From Glaciecola nitratireducens FR1064 (GTDB lineage: Bacteria; Pseudomonadota; Gammaproteobacteria; Enterobacterales; Alteromonadaceae): a stretch of 64,000 nt of DNA. The position numbers and the translations under genes were made by a program. The notes under the pieces are model-generated. The model did no database searches. It saw nothing but the letters and a program-made list of their open reading frames with translations, and had not been told where the DNA came from. The DNA lies in contig NC_016041.1 of assembly GCF_000226565.1 (NCBI RefSeq), positions 1,116,001 through 1,180,000 of the forward strand. The letters run 5' to 3'. Of this stretch, positions 28,448 to 37,970 are shown in pieces (position 1 is the first letter of the stretch; the number at the start of each line of letters is the position of its first letter).

Positions 28448-28474
28448 AAAAAGCTCAAAAAGCCCAAAAAGCTC
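28448..28474. repeat. Short 9-bp tandem repeat
   Basis: Three consecutive copies of AAAAAGCTC, the middle one reading AAAAAGCCC. It sits between the palindrome and the 86-bp array. Confidence 0.75.
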
Positions 28475-28483
28475 ACTAATGCA

Positions 28484-28603
28484 AACAGCATCCGGGCAGC
28501 CCTATCCGATAGAAAGCGTCAATCGGCAGGACGCCGATTGCCGAGCGACCCAGGGATGGGCTCGAAGCGACTTTCTATCGGATAGGGCTGACCGGATGCT
28601 GTT
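28484..28603. repeat. Inverted partial copy of the 86-bp repeat unit
   Basis: Bases 28484-28518 are a near-perfect inverted copy of 28568-28603 inside the first 86-bp unit, making a large inverted repeat of about 35 bp arms. Between them AATCGGC and GCCGATT (28521-28539) form a smaller hairpin. Confidence 0.8.
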
Positions 28604-28800
28604 GGAATACAGCCACCGCTTTTGCACCTAGCGACCCAGAGATGGGCTCGAAGCGACTTTCTATCGGATAGGGCTGACCGGATGATGTTGGAACACAGCC
28701 ACCGCTTTTGCACCTAGCGACCCAGGGATGGGCTCGAAGCGACTTTCTAACGGATAGGGCTGACCGCATGCTGTTAGAATACAGCCATCGTTTTGCCATT
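28545..28800. repeat. Three tandem copies of an 86-bp repeat
   Basis: Units begin at 28545, 28631 and 28717 (each at GCGACCCAG), period exactly 86. The first two differ at only a few positions; the third is slightly more diverged (for example TCTAACGG for TCTATCGG) and its end is degenerate. Because 86 is not a multiple of 3, short open frames seen across it change frame from unit to unit and are not genes. The array sits about 115 bases before the tig promoter. Nothing else was found in 28270-28880. Confidence 0.9.
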
Positions 28801-28890
28801 TACCACTCGCTTTTGAATCAAATAATCTAGCGATTTCTCTATGCATGTTGGGCACATAGCAATTAATTTACATTTATTACCTGTAATCAC

Positions 28891-28919
28891 TCGACTCCAT
28901 GGTGTCGTCTCTGTATAAT
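28891..28919 (+). promoter_or_regulatory. Probable tig promoter
   Basis: A perfect TATAAT at 28914-28919 with TCGACT (4 of 6 matches to TTGACA) 17 bp upstream at 28891-28896. The untranslated leader would be about 120 bases. Confidence 0.6.
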
Positions 28920-29045
28920 TCCGCGTCCTTTTTTAAACTCATGTGGCTTAGTTTAGCTAGACCACATTCGGCAACACCATGGCATTAGTCATATTAGCGT
29001 GTTGAATCATGTAAAGCGCACAGAAGCGCAAGTTGAGGTAGAACA

Positions 29046-30350
29046 ATGCAAGTGTCAGTCGAGACGACTCAAGGTTTAGAACGCCGTCTTACTATTACCG
29101 TTTCTGCAGATTCTGTAGATACCGCTGTTAAAGCACGTTTACAACAATTAGCAAAAACACAACGTATTAACGGTTTTCGCCCAGGTAAAGTTCCAGTAAG
29201 CGTTATCAAGAAGCGTTTCGGTCAGGCAGTTCGTCAAGAAGTTGCCGGTGACGTTATGCAGCGCAACTTCTACGAAGCCATAATGAAAGAAAAGATCACG
29301 CCAGCAGGTATGCCTACTTTTGACATGACCAAAGACGTCGATGGTCAAGACTTAGAGTTTGTTGCTACTTTCGAAGTGTATCCAGAAGTTAAAGTTGCCG
29401 GCCTTGATAAAATTAAAGTCGAGAAGCCAGTAGTTGAGATTACTGACAAAGACTTAGATACCATGATGAAAACGTTGCAAACACAGCACGCTTCATGGAA
29501 AGAAGTTAAGCGCAAAGCTAAGAAAGACGACAAAGTAACGGTTAACTTCGTAGGAACAATTGACGGCGAAGAATTCGACGGCGGCAAAGCAGAAGATTTT
29601 CCATTAGAACTTGGTAAAGGTCGTATGATCCCAGGTTTTGAAAAGCCATTAGTCGGCGCTAAAACGGGTGATGAAGTTGTTTCTGAAGTCACTTTCCCTG
29701 ATGACTATCATGCAGAAGCGCTAAAAGGTAAAAATGCCTCTTTCGCGATCACAGTGACTAAAGTTGAAGGCTTAGATCTACCGAAAGTTGACGATGAGTT
29801 TGCTAAATTATTTGGTGTAGAAGAGGGCGGTGTTGAAGCGCTTAAAGCTGAAGTTAAGAAAAATATGCAGCGTGAACTAGACCAAACCTTGAAAGCAACC
29901 GTAAAAGAAAATGTAATTGCAGGTTTGTTAGAAAACAACGAATTGGATTTGCCAAAAGCGCTTGTTGATCAAGAAATCGAAGCTCTGCGCCAGCAAGCGA
30001 AGCAACGTTTTGAACAGCAAGGCAAAGGCGGTCAGGTTCCTGAATTGCCAGCAGACTTGTTTACAGATAACGCTAAACGTCGAGTCAGCATTGGTTTGTT
30101 GTTAGGTGAGATTATAAAAGACAACAAATTAGAAGCGGATGAAGCTAAAGTCACACAATTAATTGAGACTGCAGCGTCTGCATATGAAGACCCTCAAGAA
30201 GTGGTCGAGTATTACCAGTCAAACGCCGAGTTAAAGCAACAAATGCAAAATCTTGCATTAGAAGAACAAGCAATTGAAGCGATTCTTGAAAAAGCAAAAG
30301 TGAAAGAAGTTAAGAAAGCTTTTGACGAAATCATGAACAAAAACGCGTAA
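29046..30350 (+). CDS. tig: Trigger factor, ribosome-associated chaperone
   Basis: The first chaperone to meet nascent chains at the ribosome exit, with peptidyl-prolyl isomerase activity. The N-terminal ribosome-binding domain includes the signature [18 protein letters not shown] (about residues 43-60). The FKBP domain lies at about 155-245 ([35 protein letters not shown]). The C-terminal helical chaperone arms run to residue 434 (E. coli 432). It is the first gene of the tig-clpP-clpX-lon cluster. Confidence 0.97.
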   Translation: MQVSVETTQGLERRLTITVSADSVDTAVKARLQQLAKTQRINGFRPGKVPVSVIKKRFGQAVRQEVAGDVMQRNFYEAIMKEKITPAGMPTFDMTKDVDGQDLEFVATFEVYPEVKVAGLDKIKVEKPVVEITDKDLDTMMKTLQTQHASWKEVKRKAKKDDKVTVNFVGTIDGEEFDGGKAEDFPLELGKGRMIPGFEKPLVGAKTGDEVVSEVTFPDDYHAEALKGKNASFAITVTKVEGLDLPKVDDEFAKLFGVEEGGVEALKAEVKKNMQRELDQTLKATVKENVIAGLLENNELDLPKALVDQEIEALRQQAKQRFEQQGKGGQVPELPADLFTDNAKRRVSIGLLLGEIIKDNKLEADEAKVTQLIETAASAYEDPQEVVEYYQSNAELKQQMQNLALEEQAIEAILEKAKVKEVKKAFDEIMNKNA

Positions 30351-30392
30351 ATTGTTCTTCAACAATTGACTTATCACGCTATCAACTGATTA

Positions 30393-30421
30393 AATGCTCG
30401 GACTATCCGGGCATTTTTTTT
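30393..30421 (+). terminator. Terminator after tig
   Basis: A 10-bp stem (AATGCTCGGA with TCCGGGCATT, one G-U pair) with a 3-base loop is followed by eight T residues. It ends 25 bases before clpP. Confidence 0.9.
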
Positions 30422-30446
30422 ATGAAGACTTTTTATTAAGAGAATT

Positions 30447-31079
30447 ATGACAAATATTATTACAGAACCGCACAGCGCATTAGTTCCTATGGTCGTCGAG
30501 CAAACAGCTCGCGGTGAGCGCTCTTATGATATCTATTCACGCCTATTAAAAGAGAACGTCATTTTTATGGTGGGTCAAGTTGAAGACCACATGGCAAATT
30601 TGATTGTTGCTCAAATGTTATTCTTAGAAGCAGAAAATCCAGAAAAAGATATCTTCCTTTACATTAATTCTCCCGGCGGCTCAGTTACTGCTGGTATGGC
30701 TATTTATGATACTATGAATTTCATTAAGCCTGACGTGAGCACTGTATGTATTGGTCAAGCTGCCAGTATGGGCGCGTTTTTGCTCTCAGCCGGCGCAAAA
30801 GGAAAGCGTTATTGTTTGCCTAATGCACGTGTTATGATTCATCAACCATTAGGTGGTTTTCAAGGGCAAGCTTCGGATTTTGAAATACATGCTAAAGAAA
30901 TTCTTTCTATTAAAGAGAAGATGAATAGACTGATGGCAGAGCATACAGGGCAAGATTACGAAAAAGTGGCTAAAGACACAGATCGTGATAACTTCTTAAG
31001 TGCACAAGAGTCAGTCGACTATGGATTAGTTGATTCAGTAATGGCTAATCGTGCAGAAGTGTTGAAAAACGCAGATTAA
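30447..31079 (+). CDS. clpP: ATP-dependent Clp protease proteolytic subunit
   Basis: Serine protease that forms a double heptameric barrel with ClpX or ClpA. Catalytic Ser107 is in [10 protein letters not shown] and His132 in VMIHQPLGG; the third residue is probably the Asp in [11 protein letters not shown]. The N-terminal segment before VPMVVEQT is likely removed as a propeptide. Length of 210 aa is typical. clpX follows after 109 bases. Confidence 0.98.
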   Translation: MTNIITEPHSALVPMVVEQTARGERSYDIYSRLLKENVIFMVGQVEDHMANLIVAQMLFLEAENPEKDIFLYINSPGGSVTAGMAIYDTMNFIKPDVSTVCIGQAASMGAFLLSAGAKGKRYCLPNARVMIHQPLGGFQGQASDFEIHAKEILSIKEKMNRLMAEHTGQDYEKVAKDTDRDNFLSAQESVDYGLVDSVMANRAEVLKNAD

Positions 31080-31188
31080 TCGCCATAGTAAGCAAGTAAG
31101 CAAGTAAGTAGTAATGGTTCGCACTTTTCTTCATTTTGCGAACCACAATAAGAACCCAGTTTAGGGTAAGAATGAAAAGGCAAATTTT

Positions 31189-32466
31189 ATGAGTGATGAC
31201 CATGATAAAGACGGCGACAGCAAACTACTGTATTGCTCGTTTTGTGGTAAAAGCCAACATGAAGTTCGAAAGTTAATTGCAGGACCAAGTGTATTCATTT
31301 GTGATGAGTGCGTCGAACTGTGCAACGATATCATTCGCGAAGAAATCAAAGAGATTTCACCAAAGCAAAAGAACGATGCGTTGCCAACACCGGCCGAAAT
31401 CCACAAACATCTAGACGATTACGTCATTGGCCAAGAGCATGCCAAAAAAGTATTAGCCGTTGCGGTCTATAATCACTACAAGCGATTGCGTAACAATGAT
31501 GTGCACGATGGCGTTGAATTAGGTAAAAGTAATATACTGCTAATTGGTCCAACGGGAAGTGGTAAAACGCTACTCGCAGAGACCTTAGCGCGTTTATTAG
31601 ACGTGCCATTCACAATGGCCGATGCTACTACGTTGACTGAAGCTGGCTATGTCGGCGAAGACGTTGAAAATATCATTCAAAAACTCTTGCAAAAATGTGA
31701 TTACGATCCAGAAAAAGCGCAGCGTGGTATCGTTTACATCGACGAAATTGATAAAATTTCTCGCAAGTCTGACAATCCGTCTATTACCCGAGATGTTTCT
31801 GGTGAAGGTGTTCAGCAGGCATTGTTGAAACTGATTGAGGGTACAATTGCGTCAGTACCACCTCAAGGCGGCAGAAAACATCCACAACAAGAGTTTTTAC
31901 AAGTAGACACTTCTAAGATCTTATTCATTTGTGGTGGTGCGTTTGCCGGACTAGATAAAGTAATTGAGCAGCGTGCAGCTAAAAACGCAGGTATTGGCTT
32001 TGGTGCTGAAGTGAAGTCATCGTTAAACAAAAAGGCTGTGAGCCAGTTGTTTAAAGAAGTCGAACCTGAAGACTTAGTGAAATACGGTTTAATTCCTGAG
32101 TTCATTGGCCGTTTGCCCGTTGTGGCGAGCCTCGAAGAGCTGAATGAAGATGCATTAATTCAGATTTTGAAAGAACCGAAGAATGCCATCACTAAGCAAT
32201 ACGGTGCATTGTTCGCCTTGGAAGATACGGTATTAGAGTTCCGTGATGATGCGCTGCATGCGATTGCAACAAAAGCGATGCATCGTAAAACGGGTGCGCG
32301 TGGATTACGCTCTATCGTTGAAGCGGTTCTATTGGATACGATGTATGAATTACCGTCTATGCCAAAAGTGAGTAAAGTTGTGATTGATGAAGCCGTGATT
32401 AAAGGCGAATCAAAACCACTGCTTATTTATGATAATGCGCAAGACAAGAAGGCTGCTTCAGAATAA
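31189..32466 (+). CDS. clpX: ATP-dependent Clp protease ATPase subunit ClpX
   Basis: AAA+ unfoldase that feeds substrates to ClpP. The N-terminal zinc domain has C16, C19, C38 and C41. Walker A is GPTGSGKT at 120-127, and Walker B is [10 protein letters not shown] near 183. The pore loop GYVGEDVE and the ClpP-binding IGF loop (in [12 protein letters not shown]) are present. Length of 425 aa matches E. coli (424). Confidence 0.98.
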   Translation: MSDDHDKDGDSKLLYCSFCGKSQHEVRKLIAGPSVFICDECVELCNDIIREEIKEISPKQKNDALPTPAEIHKHLDDYVIGQEHAKKVLAVAVYNHYKRLRNNDVHDGVELGKSNILLIGPTGSGKTLLAETLARLLDVPFTMADATTLTEAGYVGEDVENIIQKLLQKCDYDPEKAQRGIVYIDEIDKISRKSDNPSITRDVSGEGVQQALLKLIEGTIASVPPQGGRKHPQQEFLQVDTSKILFICGGAFAGLDKVIEQRAAKNAGIGFGAEVKSSLNKKAVSQLFKEVEPEDLVKYGLIPEFIGRLPVVASLEELNEDALIQILKEPKNAITKQYGALFALEDTVLEFRDDALHAIATKAMHRKTGARGLRSIVEAVLLDTMYELPSMPKVSKVVIDEAVIKGESKPLLIYDNAQDKKAASE

Positions 32467-32487
32467 ACAGAGGCATTTGAAAAAGTG

Positions 32488-32537
32488 AAAGCTGAGCAGA
32501 CAGAACCATTGGGACTGACTTCTCAGCTTTTTTTTTC
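32488..32537 (+). terminator. Terminator after clpX
   Basis: AAAGCTGAG (32488-32496) pairs with CTCAGCTTT (32522-32530), and a run of T follows. The loop is long (25 bases). Confidence 0.8.
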
Positions 32538-32566
32538 GTTAATTATTAGTTTTTTTTCAATTTCGG

Positions 32567-32594
32567 TTTGAACTTTGCCGGCCAAGCCCCATAT
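32567..32594 (+). promoter_or_regulatory. Sigma-32 (heat-shock) promoter of lon
   Basis: TTTGAAC (32567-32573), close to the -35 consensus CTTGAAA, and CCCCATAT (32587-32594), a perfect match to the CCCCATNT -10, are spaced 13 bp. It lies right after the clpX terminator and 31 bases before the lon ATG. Heat-shock control of lon is established in E. coli. Confidence 0.8.
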
Positions 32595-32625
32595 AAACAT
32601 GCAAGTCCATAAACAAGAGAGAAAT

Positions 32626-34974
32626 ATGACAACTGAGCTCAATAATCTCAGAACAATGCCAATTTTGGCATTGCGTGATGTGGTCGTTTACCCACATATG
32701 GTTATCCCACTATTCGTAGGGCGTGAAAAGTCTATTCAATGTTTAGAAGCAGCAATGGACAACGACAAGCAGATCTTTTTAGTCGCCCAGAAAGATGCAG
32801 GCATTGACGAGCCAGCTGTGGACGATATTTATACGGTAGGCACCGTAGCTACAATTCTACAGCTTCTTAAGTTACCTGATGGAACAGTCAAAGTGCTGGT
32901 TGAAGGTAATGTGCGTGGCCAAATTGAAAAGTATATTGATGTTGATCCATTCTTTACCGGCGAAATAAAGTCAATTGAGGCTGAAACATTAGATGATGCT
33001 GAACAAGAAGTCTTAATACGTTCCGCTGTGTCTCAGTTTGAAGGCTATGTAAAGCTAAACAAAAAAATCCCACCAGAAGTACTGACATCGCTAAACGGCA
33101 TCGAAGACGCTGCGAGACTTGCTGATACGATGGCTGCTCATATGCCATTGAAGCTAGCGGAAAAACAGAAAGTACTTGAAATGAACGCCATCGTTGAGCG
33201 TTTAGAGTACCTGATGGCGTTGATGGAAGGTGAAATTGACTTACTGCAAGTTGAGAAGAAAATAAGAACTCGCGTTAAGAAGCAGATGGAAAAAAGTCAG
33301 CGAGAGTATTATCTCAATGAGCAAATGAAGGCGATTCAAAAAGAATTGGGTGAGATGGATGAAGCACCTGATGAGTTTGAAGCGTTAGCAAAGAAGATTA
33401 CCGAAGCGAAAATGCCGAAAGATGCGAAAGACAAGGCTGAGGCAGAGTTAAATAAACTGAAAATGATGTCTCCGATGTCTGCAGAAGCGACGGTTGTCAG
33501 AAGCTATATCGATTGGTTGACGTCCGTTCCTTGGTTTAAGCGCAGTGTTGTAAAGAAAGACTTAGCGAAAGCGGAAGAGGTCTTAGACAACGATCACTAC
33601 GGTTTAGAGAAGGTTAAGGAACGTATTCTTGAGTATTTAGCAGTGCAGCAGCGCGTCAAAAAACTCAAGGGGCCAATTTTGTGTTTAGTGGGCCCTCCTG
33701 GTGTTGGTAAAACATCTTTGGGTCAATCGATTGCAAAGGCAACGGGAAGACAATATGTAAGAATGGCACTGGGTGGCGTAAGAGATGAGGCTGAGATCCG
33801 TGGTCACCGCCGCACATACATAGGTTCACTACCTGGTAAGTTGATTCAAAAGATGTCTAAAGTCGGAGTTAAAAATCCGCTGTTCTTATTGGATGAAATC
33901 GACAAAATGTCGTCTGATATGCGCGGAGACCCATCCTCGGCATTATTAGAAGTCCTCGACCCTGAACAAAATTCGACCTTCAGTGACCATTACTTAGAGG
34001 TCGACTATGACCTTTCAGATGTCATGTTTGTTGCAACATCGAATAGTATGAACATTCCTGATGCTTTGCTCGATCGCATGGAAGTTATTCGATTGTCGGG
34101 ATACACAGAGGACGAGAAACTCAATATTGCGACTCGTCATTTGATTAGTAAACAGATTTCTCGTAATGGGCTAAAGGCGAAAGAACTTGAGATAGAGGAT
34201 TCTGCGATTATCGGTATTATTCGTTATTATACTAGAGAAGCCGGTGTAAGGAGTCTTGAGCGGGAAATATCTAAAATTTGTCGCAAAGCCGTGAAGCATA
34301 TTTTGCTGAACAAAGGCAGCAAAAAAGTGGTCGTAAATCAGGATAATCTAAAAGAGTATTTGGGTGTCCAGCGTTATGATTACGGAAAAGCTGATAAGAA
34401 CAATCAAGTTGGTCAAGTAACTGGTTTAGCTTGGACTCAAGTGGGTGGGGACTTGCTTACGATTGAGACGACTTCTGTGCCAGGTAAAGGTAAAACAACA
34501 TTCACGGGTTCGTTGGGTGATGTTATGCAGGAATCAATTAAAACTGCGATGACTGTGGTTCGTTCACGCGCTGAAAAGTTGCGCATTAACGCTGACTTTC
34601 ATGAGAAGCGAGATATTCACGTCCATGTTCCTGAAGGTGCGACACCAAAAGATGGTCCAAGTGCCGGCATCGGTATGTGTACTGCTTTGGTTTCGACATT
34701 AACCGGTAATCCAGTAAAGTGCGATGTTGCAATGACCGGTGAGATTACGCTTAGAGGCGAAGTTCTAGCTATCGGTGGTTTGAAAGAAAAGTTATTAGCT
34801 GCACATCGTGGCGGTATAAAAACCGTCATCATACCCAAAGACAACGAGCGGGATTTAGAGGAAATACCAAAAAATGTGATTGGTGATCTGAATATTTATC
34901 CCGTTCAATGGATAGACGAAGTGCTAAATATTGCGCTAGAGTCACCGGTAGATGCTGTAGAAATTTTATCCTAG
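32626..34974 (+). CDS. lon: ATP-dependent protease Lon
   Basis: Homohexameric AAA+ serine protease that degrades misfolded and regulatory proteins. The N-domain begins TMPILALRDVVVYPHMVIPLFVGREKS. Walker A is GPPGVGKT near residue 355. The catalytic dyad is S679 (PKDGPSAGIGM) and K722 (GGLKEKLLAAHRGG), with the same numbering as E. coli Lon. I start at the ATG 32626 (AAGAGAG upstream, 782 aa); an upstream in-frame TTG at 32575 would overlap the promoter. Confidence 0.97.
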   Translation: MTTELNNLRTMPILALRDVVVYPHMVIPLFVGREKSIQCLEAAMDNDKQIFLVAQKDAGIDEPAVDDIYTVGTVATILQLLKLPDGTVKVLVEGNVRGQIEKYIDVDPFFTGEIKSIEAETLDDAEQEVLIRSAVSQFEGYVKLNKKIPPEVLTSLNGIEDAARLADTMAAHMPLKLAEKQKVLEMNAIVERLEYLMALMEGEIDLLQVEKKIRTRVKKQMEKSQREYYLNEQMKAIQKELGEMDEAPDEFEALAKKITEAKMPKDAKDKAEAELNKLKMMSPMSAEATVVRSYIDWLTSVPWFKRSVVKKDLAKAEEVLDNDHYGLEKVKERILEYLAVQQRVKKLKGPILCLVGPPGVGKTSLGQSIAKATGRQYVRMALGGVRDEAEIRGHRRTYIGSLPGKLIQKMSKVGVKNPLFLLDEIDKMSSDMRGDPSSALLEVLDPEQNSTFSDHYLEVDYDLSDVMFVATSNSMNIPDALLDRMEVIRLSGYTEDEKLNIATRHLISKQISRNGLKAKELEIEDSAIIGIIRYYTREAGVRSLEREISKICRKAVKHILLNKGSKKVVVNQDNLKEYLGVQRYDYGKADKNNQVGQVTGLAWTQVGGDLLTIETTSVPGKGKTTFTGSLGDVMQESIKTAMTVVRSRAEKLRINADFHEKRDIHVHVPEGATPKDGPSAGIGMCTALVSTLTGNPVKCDVAMTGEITLRGEVLAIGGLKEKLLAAHRGGIKTVIIPKDNERDLEEIPKNVIGDLNIYPVQWIDEVLNIALESPVDAVEILS

Positions 34975-34998
34975 TTAGGGTGAGAAATTTTTGAAGAC

Positions 34999-35030
34999 TT
35001 GCCTGTTGAATAAAAAACAGGCAAATTCTT
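34999..35030 (+). terminator. Probable terminator after lon
   Basis: A 9-bp stem TTGCCTGTT/AACAGGCAA with an 8-base loop, followed by a weak T-rich stretch, 25 bases past the lon stop. Confidence 0.6.
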
Positions 35031-35179
35031 TGAAAAAAACGCGATTTTTTTACTTTTTTTAAATATTAGGGCTTCACAAGTCCGACAGTTATGCTACCTT
35101 TAGGTTCGTACTCGCTTAATGCCTTGTCACGAAAGGGATAGCAAGCGATTTACTAGGAAGTTAAAAAATTGTTAATGAT

Positions 35180-35211
35180 AGCTTGAAGTTCAGCTTCAAG
35201 CTTGTTATAAC
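35180..35211 (+). promoter_or_regulatory. hupB promoter with palindrome in the spacer
   Basis: TTGAAG (35183-35188) and TATAAC (35206-35211) are spaced 17 bp. A perfect 9-bp inverted repeat, AGCTTGAAG/CTTCAAGCT (35180-35202, 5-base loop), covers the -35 box and most of the spacer. That is a plausible operator position. The leader would be about 55 bases. Confidence 0.65.
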
Positions 35212-35270
35212 TTTTAGACAATATAATTTTGCATTAAGCAAATATAATAAAAAAATAAAGGGGTCATATT

Positions 35271-35543
35271 GTGAACAAGTCTCAACTAATCGATACAATC
35301 GCTGCTAGCGCAGATATTTCTAAAGCTGCCGCGGGTCGTGCATTGGATGCTTTCACTGACGCAGTTACTTCTGCTCTTAAAGATGGCGATCAAGTAGCAC
35401 TTGTCGGTTTCGGTACATTCTCAGTTCGTGAGCGCGCTGCGCGTAGCGGTCGTAACCCACAAACTGGTGAGACTATCCAGATTGCTGCTGCTAAAGTACC
35501 TTCATTCAAAGCTGGTAAAGCATTGAAAGACGCTGTTAACTAA
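35271..35543 (+). CDS. hupB: DNA-binding protein HU-beta
   Basis: A 90-aa histone-like nucleoid protein that bends and compacts DNA as a dimer. The signature [26 protein letters not shown], with the DNA-intercalating Pro in RNPQTG, is complete. The start is GTG with AAAGGGG about 7 bases upstream. It lies between lon and ppiD, as in E. coli. A strong terminator follows. Confidence 0.97.
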   Translation: MNKSQLIDTIAASADISKAAAGRALDAFTDAVTSALKDGDQVALVGFGTFSVRERAARSGRNPQTGETIQIAAAKVPSFKAGKALKDAVN

Positions 35544-35561
35544 GCATTTTAGTTTTATTCT

Positions 35562-35593
35562 AAAAAGGCGATGGCTAGTCCATCGCCTTTTTT
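35562..35593 (+). terminator. Terminator after hupB
   Basis: An 11-bp stem AAAGGCGATGG/CCATCGCCTTT with a 5-base loop and T run. Confidence 0.93.
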
Positions 35594-35739
35594 ATTTATA
35601 TTATCTAAAAAAGAATGCTTAATAGTCGCGCAAGCTGTATTCAACGGGTATAATACCCGGCCTAAAAAAACGAATTATGCGGCGCAACTATACTTTTAGT
35701 TGCAACATCAAAGTTAGTATTACAAGGTTGTTTTAACTC

Positions 35740-37632
35740 ATGTTAGAAAGAATTAGAGAGGGCTCTCAAGGTCCTTTAGCCATGACTATTGTTGGCTTAA
35801 TAATTATTAGTTTTGCGGTTACAGGTGTCGGGAGTTACTTAGGTTCTTCATCAACACAAGCTGCTGCGACGGTCAACGGCGAAGAAATTACGTTAACTGA
35901 AGTTGAAGCTGCATACCAAAACCAAAGAGCCAGAATGGAAGCGCAATTCGGTGAGTCGGTGGCGGCAGCATTTGCGAACGAAGCTTACTTAGAAACGTTC
36001 AGAGAGCAGGTGTTACAGCAATTGATTTCAGAGAAGCTAGTAGAGCAAGAAGCGAATGAAATTGGACTGCGAGTAAGTACTGAGCAAATAAAGCAGACTA
36101 TTTTTGAAATAGATGCTTTTAAATTGGCCGGTCAATTTGACAATGATACCTTCAAAGCCGTTATTGCAAGACAAAATTTTACGCCTGCTAGTTTTAGAGA
36201 TTATTTGCGTAAGCAAATGACCACAGAGCAGTTAAGTAATGTCATTAACGGCTCGAGTTTTAGCATAGATGATGAAGTTACCTCTGTATTGCGTCTACAA
36301 AATCAAACGAGAACAGCGAGAACGCTAGAAGTTAACGCTGATGATTTTACTTCTGATGTTTCAGTCTCAGATGACGAAGTGGCACAATACTACCAGTCTA
36401 ATTTGAGCGACTTTGATACCCAAGAACAGGTAAAGTTGTCCTATGTTACCCTTTCTGTTTCTGATCTAATGGCCAACGAAGCTGTTACTGAAGAAGAGGC
36501 GAAAGCGTATTACAACGAGTATATTGCTGCTTATCAAACCACTGAAGAGCGTCGTATCTCACATATCCTTATTGAATTTGGGGAAGATGATTCAGCTTCA
36601 AAAGCGACTGCTGAAGAAGTTCTTAAGCTAGTAAAAGCTCCAGGCGCTGATTTTGCAAAAATTGCCTCTGAACGTTCTTCTGACACGATCAGTGCTGAAA
36701 TTGGTGGTGACCTAGACTTTATCGTTAAGGGTGATTGGAGTGAGTCATTTGAAGATGCTGCATTCGCATTGAAGGCTGTTGGTGATACTTCTGATTTGGT
36801 GCAAACCGAATTTGGTTATCACATTATTAAGTTAACCGACCTTAAGCCATCAGTGACAACGCCTTTCGAAGAAGTAAAAGATGAGCTTACTCAAACCTTG
36901 CTTAAAGACAAAGCAATGGAGAGTTTCTTTGGTTTTCAAGAGCAAGTCGCTAGCGCTGCTTTTGAACAGCCAGATAGCTTAGAAAGAGTGTCAGAAATTA
37001 CTAACAGACCAATTATCGATACTGCGTTTTTTGAAAAGACAAACTACCCTGCATCGGTTAATTATCCGCAGGTTGAAAATGTTGCGTTCAGCGCCGAGTT
37101 AATTGAAAACGGTTTGAACAGCGATGTTCTCCAGATATCAGATGAAAAAATAATGGTGGTTAGAGTCGCTGATCATAAACCTCAGAGAACGCTGGCGCTT
37201 GAGGAAGTAAAGGCCTCTATCGTTAATCAATTAACCGCAGAGAAAACACAGGAAGCTGCAGTTGCTTGGGCTGAAGGCTTGAAGTCTAAAATATTTGCAG
37301 GTGAGTCGATTGATGAAGCATTAACGGCTAAGTCGATAGAGTTTACACCGGTTGAGGGACTAGCTCGTTTTGGCGGTGCCTTACCAGTTGAAATGAGCAG
37401 TGCTATCTTCAAATTATCGCCTGTTGCACAGCAGAATGTATCAGTGGTTAAGCTCAGCTCGGGTAATGTTGGCTTAGTCATTTTAGATTCAGTGCAAGCT
37501 GCTTCAGAGGTGAACGCAGATGACCTACTCGCTGTGAAACAAGGATTGGCGAGCAACGAAAGCAGAACGTCTTATGAAAACTTTGTTGATGCGTTGAGAA
37601 GTGACGCGGATATCGAGATTATCAAAAGATAG
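35740..37632 (+). CDS. ppiD: Periplasmic folding chaperone PpiD
   Basis: Inner-membrane-anchored chaperone with an inactive or weak parvulin domain that helps proteins leaving SecYEG. One transmembrane helix lies at about 16-35 (MTIVGLIIISFAVTGVGSYLG) with a short cytoplasmic tail. A SurA-like N-domain follows, and a PpiC/parvulin domain spans about residues 265-370 (RRISHILIEFG...GGDLDFIVKGDWSESFEDAAFAL). Length of 630 aa is typical (E. coli 623). It is the functional partner of YfgM (6525). Confidence 0.95.
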   Translation: MLERIREGSQGPLAMTIVGLIIISFAVTGVGSYLGSSSTQAAATVNGEEITLTEVEAAYQNQRARMEAQFGESVAAAFANEAYLETFREQVLQQLISEKLVEQEANEIGLRVSTEQIKQTIFEIDAFKLAGQFDNDTFKAVIARQNFTPASFRDYLRKQMTTEQLSNVINGSSFSIDDEVTSVLRLQNQTRTARTLEVNADDFTSDVSVSDDEVAQYYQSNLSDFDTQEQVKLSYVTLSVSDLMANEAVTEEEAKAYYNEYIAAYQTTEERRISHILIEFGEDDSASKATAEEVLKLVKAPGADFAKIASERSSDTISAEIGGDLDFIVKGDWSESFEDAAFALKAVGDTSDLVQTEFGYHIIKLTDLKPSVTTPFEEVKDELTQTLLKDKAMESFFGFQEQVASAAFEQPDSLERVSEITNRPIIDTAFFEKTNYPASVNYPQVENVAFSAELIENGLNSDVLQISDEKIMVVRVADHKPQRTLALEEVKASIVNQLTAEKTQEAAVAWAEGLKSKIFAGESIDEALTAKSIEFTPVEGLARFGGALPVEMSSAIFKLSPVAQQNVSVVKLSSGNVGLVILDSVQAASEVNADDLLAVKQGLASNESRTSYENFVDALRSDADIEIIKR

Positions 37633-37698
37633 TGTTACGCATAAACCTCTCATTGGCGCTCCGTTGAGAGGCGAGTGATTTAAACATAAAAAGACTAT

Positions 37699-37738
37699 AA
37701 GCCTCCGAAAGTTAGCAATAACTTCCGGGGGCTTTTTT
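37699..37738 (+). terminator. Terminator after ppiD
   Basis: A long stem, AAGCCTCCG...CGGGGGCTT with one internal mismatch, is followed by TTTTTT. It is about 67 bases past the ppiD stop. Confidence 0.85.
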
Positions 37739-37791
37739 AATCTTTAGTGGCCCACTTTGGGATAGGTCCGAACCGTAATTCTTGAGTCGTT

Positions 37792-37959
37792 TTAAAGTAA
37801 AAACATGATGGCTGAAAAAGCCACCAGAATCGTTCCAGAAATGACGATAATATAAATAAAGCCTTGTTTGCCCTCAGACAATGAATAGCCACCAGAGCGC
37901 AAATAGGCCAGCCATAGTAGGCAAAGAACGATAGGGATTAGAAATAAAAACTTAAACAA
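37792..37959 (-). CDS. Small membrane protein, 55 aa, unknown function
   Basis: A short leftward open frame starting at TTG 37959, with GGAG (37967-37970 on the complementary strand) 7 bases upstream. The product is MFKFLFLIPIVLCLLWLAYL, then RSGGYSLSEGKQG, then a second hydrophobic stretch FIYIIVISGTILVAFSAIMFLL: two transmembrane helices with a short polar loop. The good ribosome-binding site, clean two-helix pattern and lack of other content between ppiD and rpsT argue that it is real. I do not recognise the family. It converges with ppiD. Confidence 0.65.
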   Translation of the reverse strand: MFKFLFLIPIVLCLLWLAYLRSGGYSLSEGKQGFIYIIVISGTILVAFSAIMFLL

Positions 37960-37970
37960 TCGGGTACTCC

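Noticed and set aside
28448-28800. Possible CRISPR array
   Set aside because: The repeats are directly adjacent tandem units of 86 bp with no unique spacers, and no cas genes are present.
28519-28855. Three overlapping leftward frames with repeated SRFEPIPGSLG-type peptides
   Set aside because: They come from the 86-bp tandem repeat, whose period is not a multiple of three; no ribosome-binding site supports them.
35645-35659. CGGGTATAATACCCG as ppiD promoter/operator
   Set aside because: The -10-like core is attractive, but no -35 element lies at 16-18 bp, so a promoter was not called.
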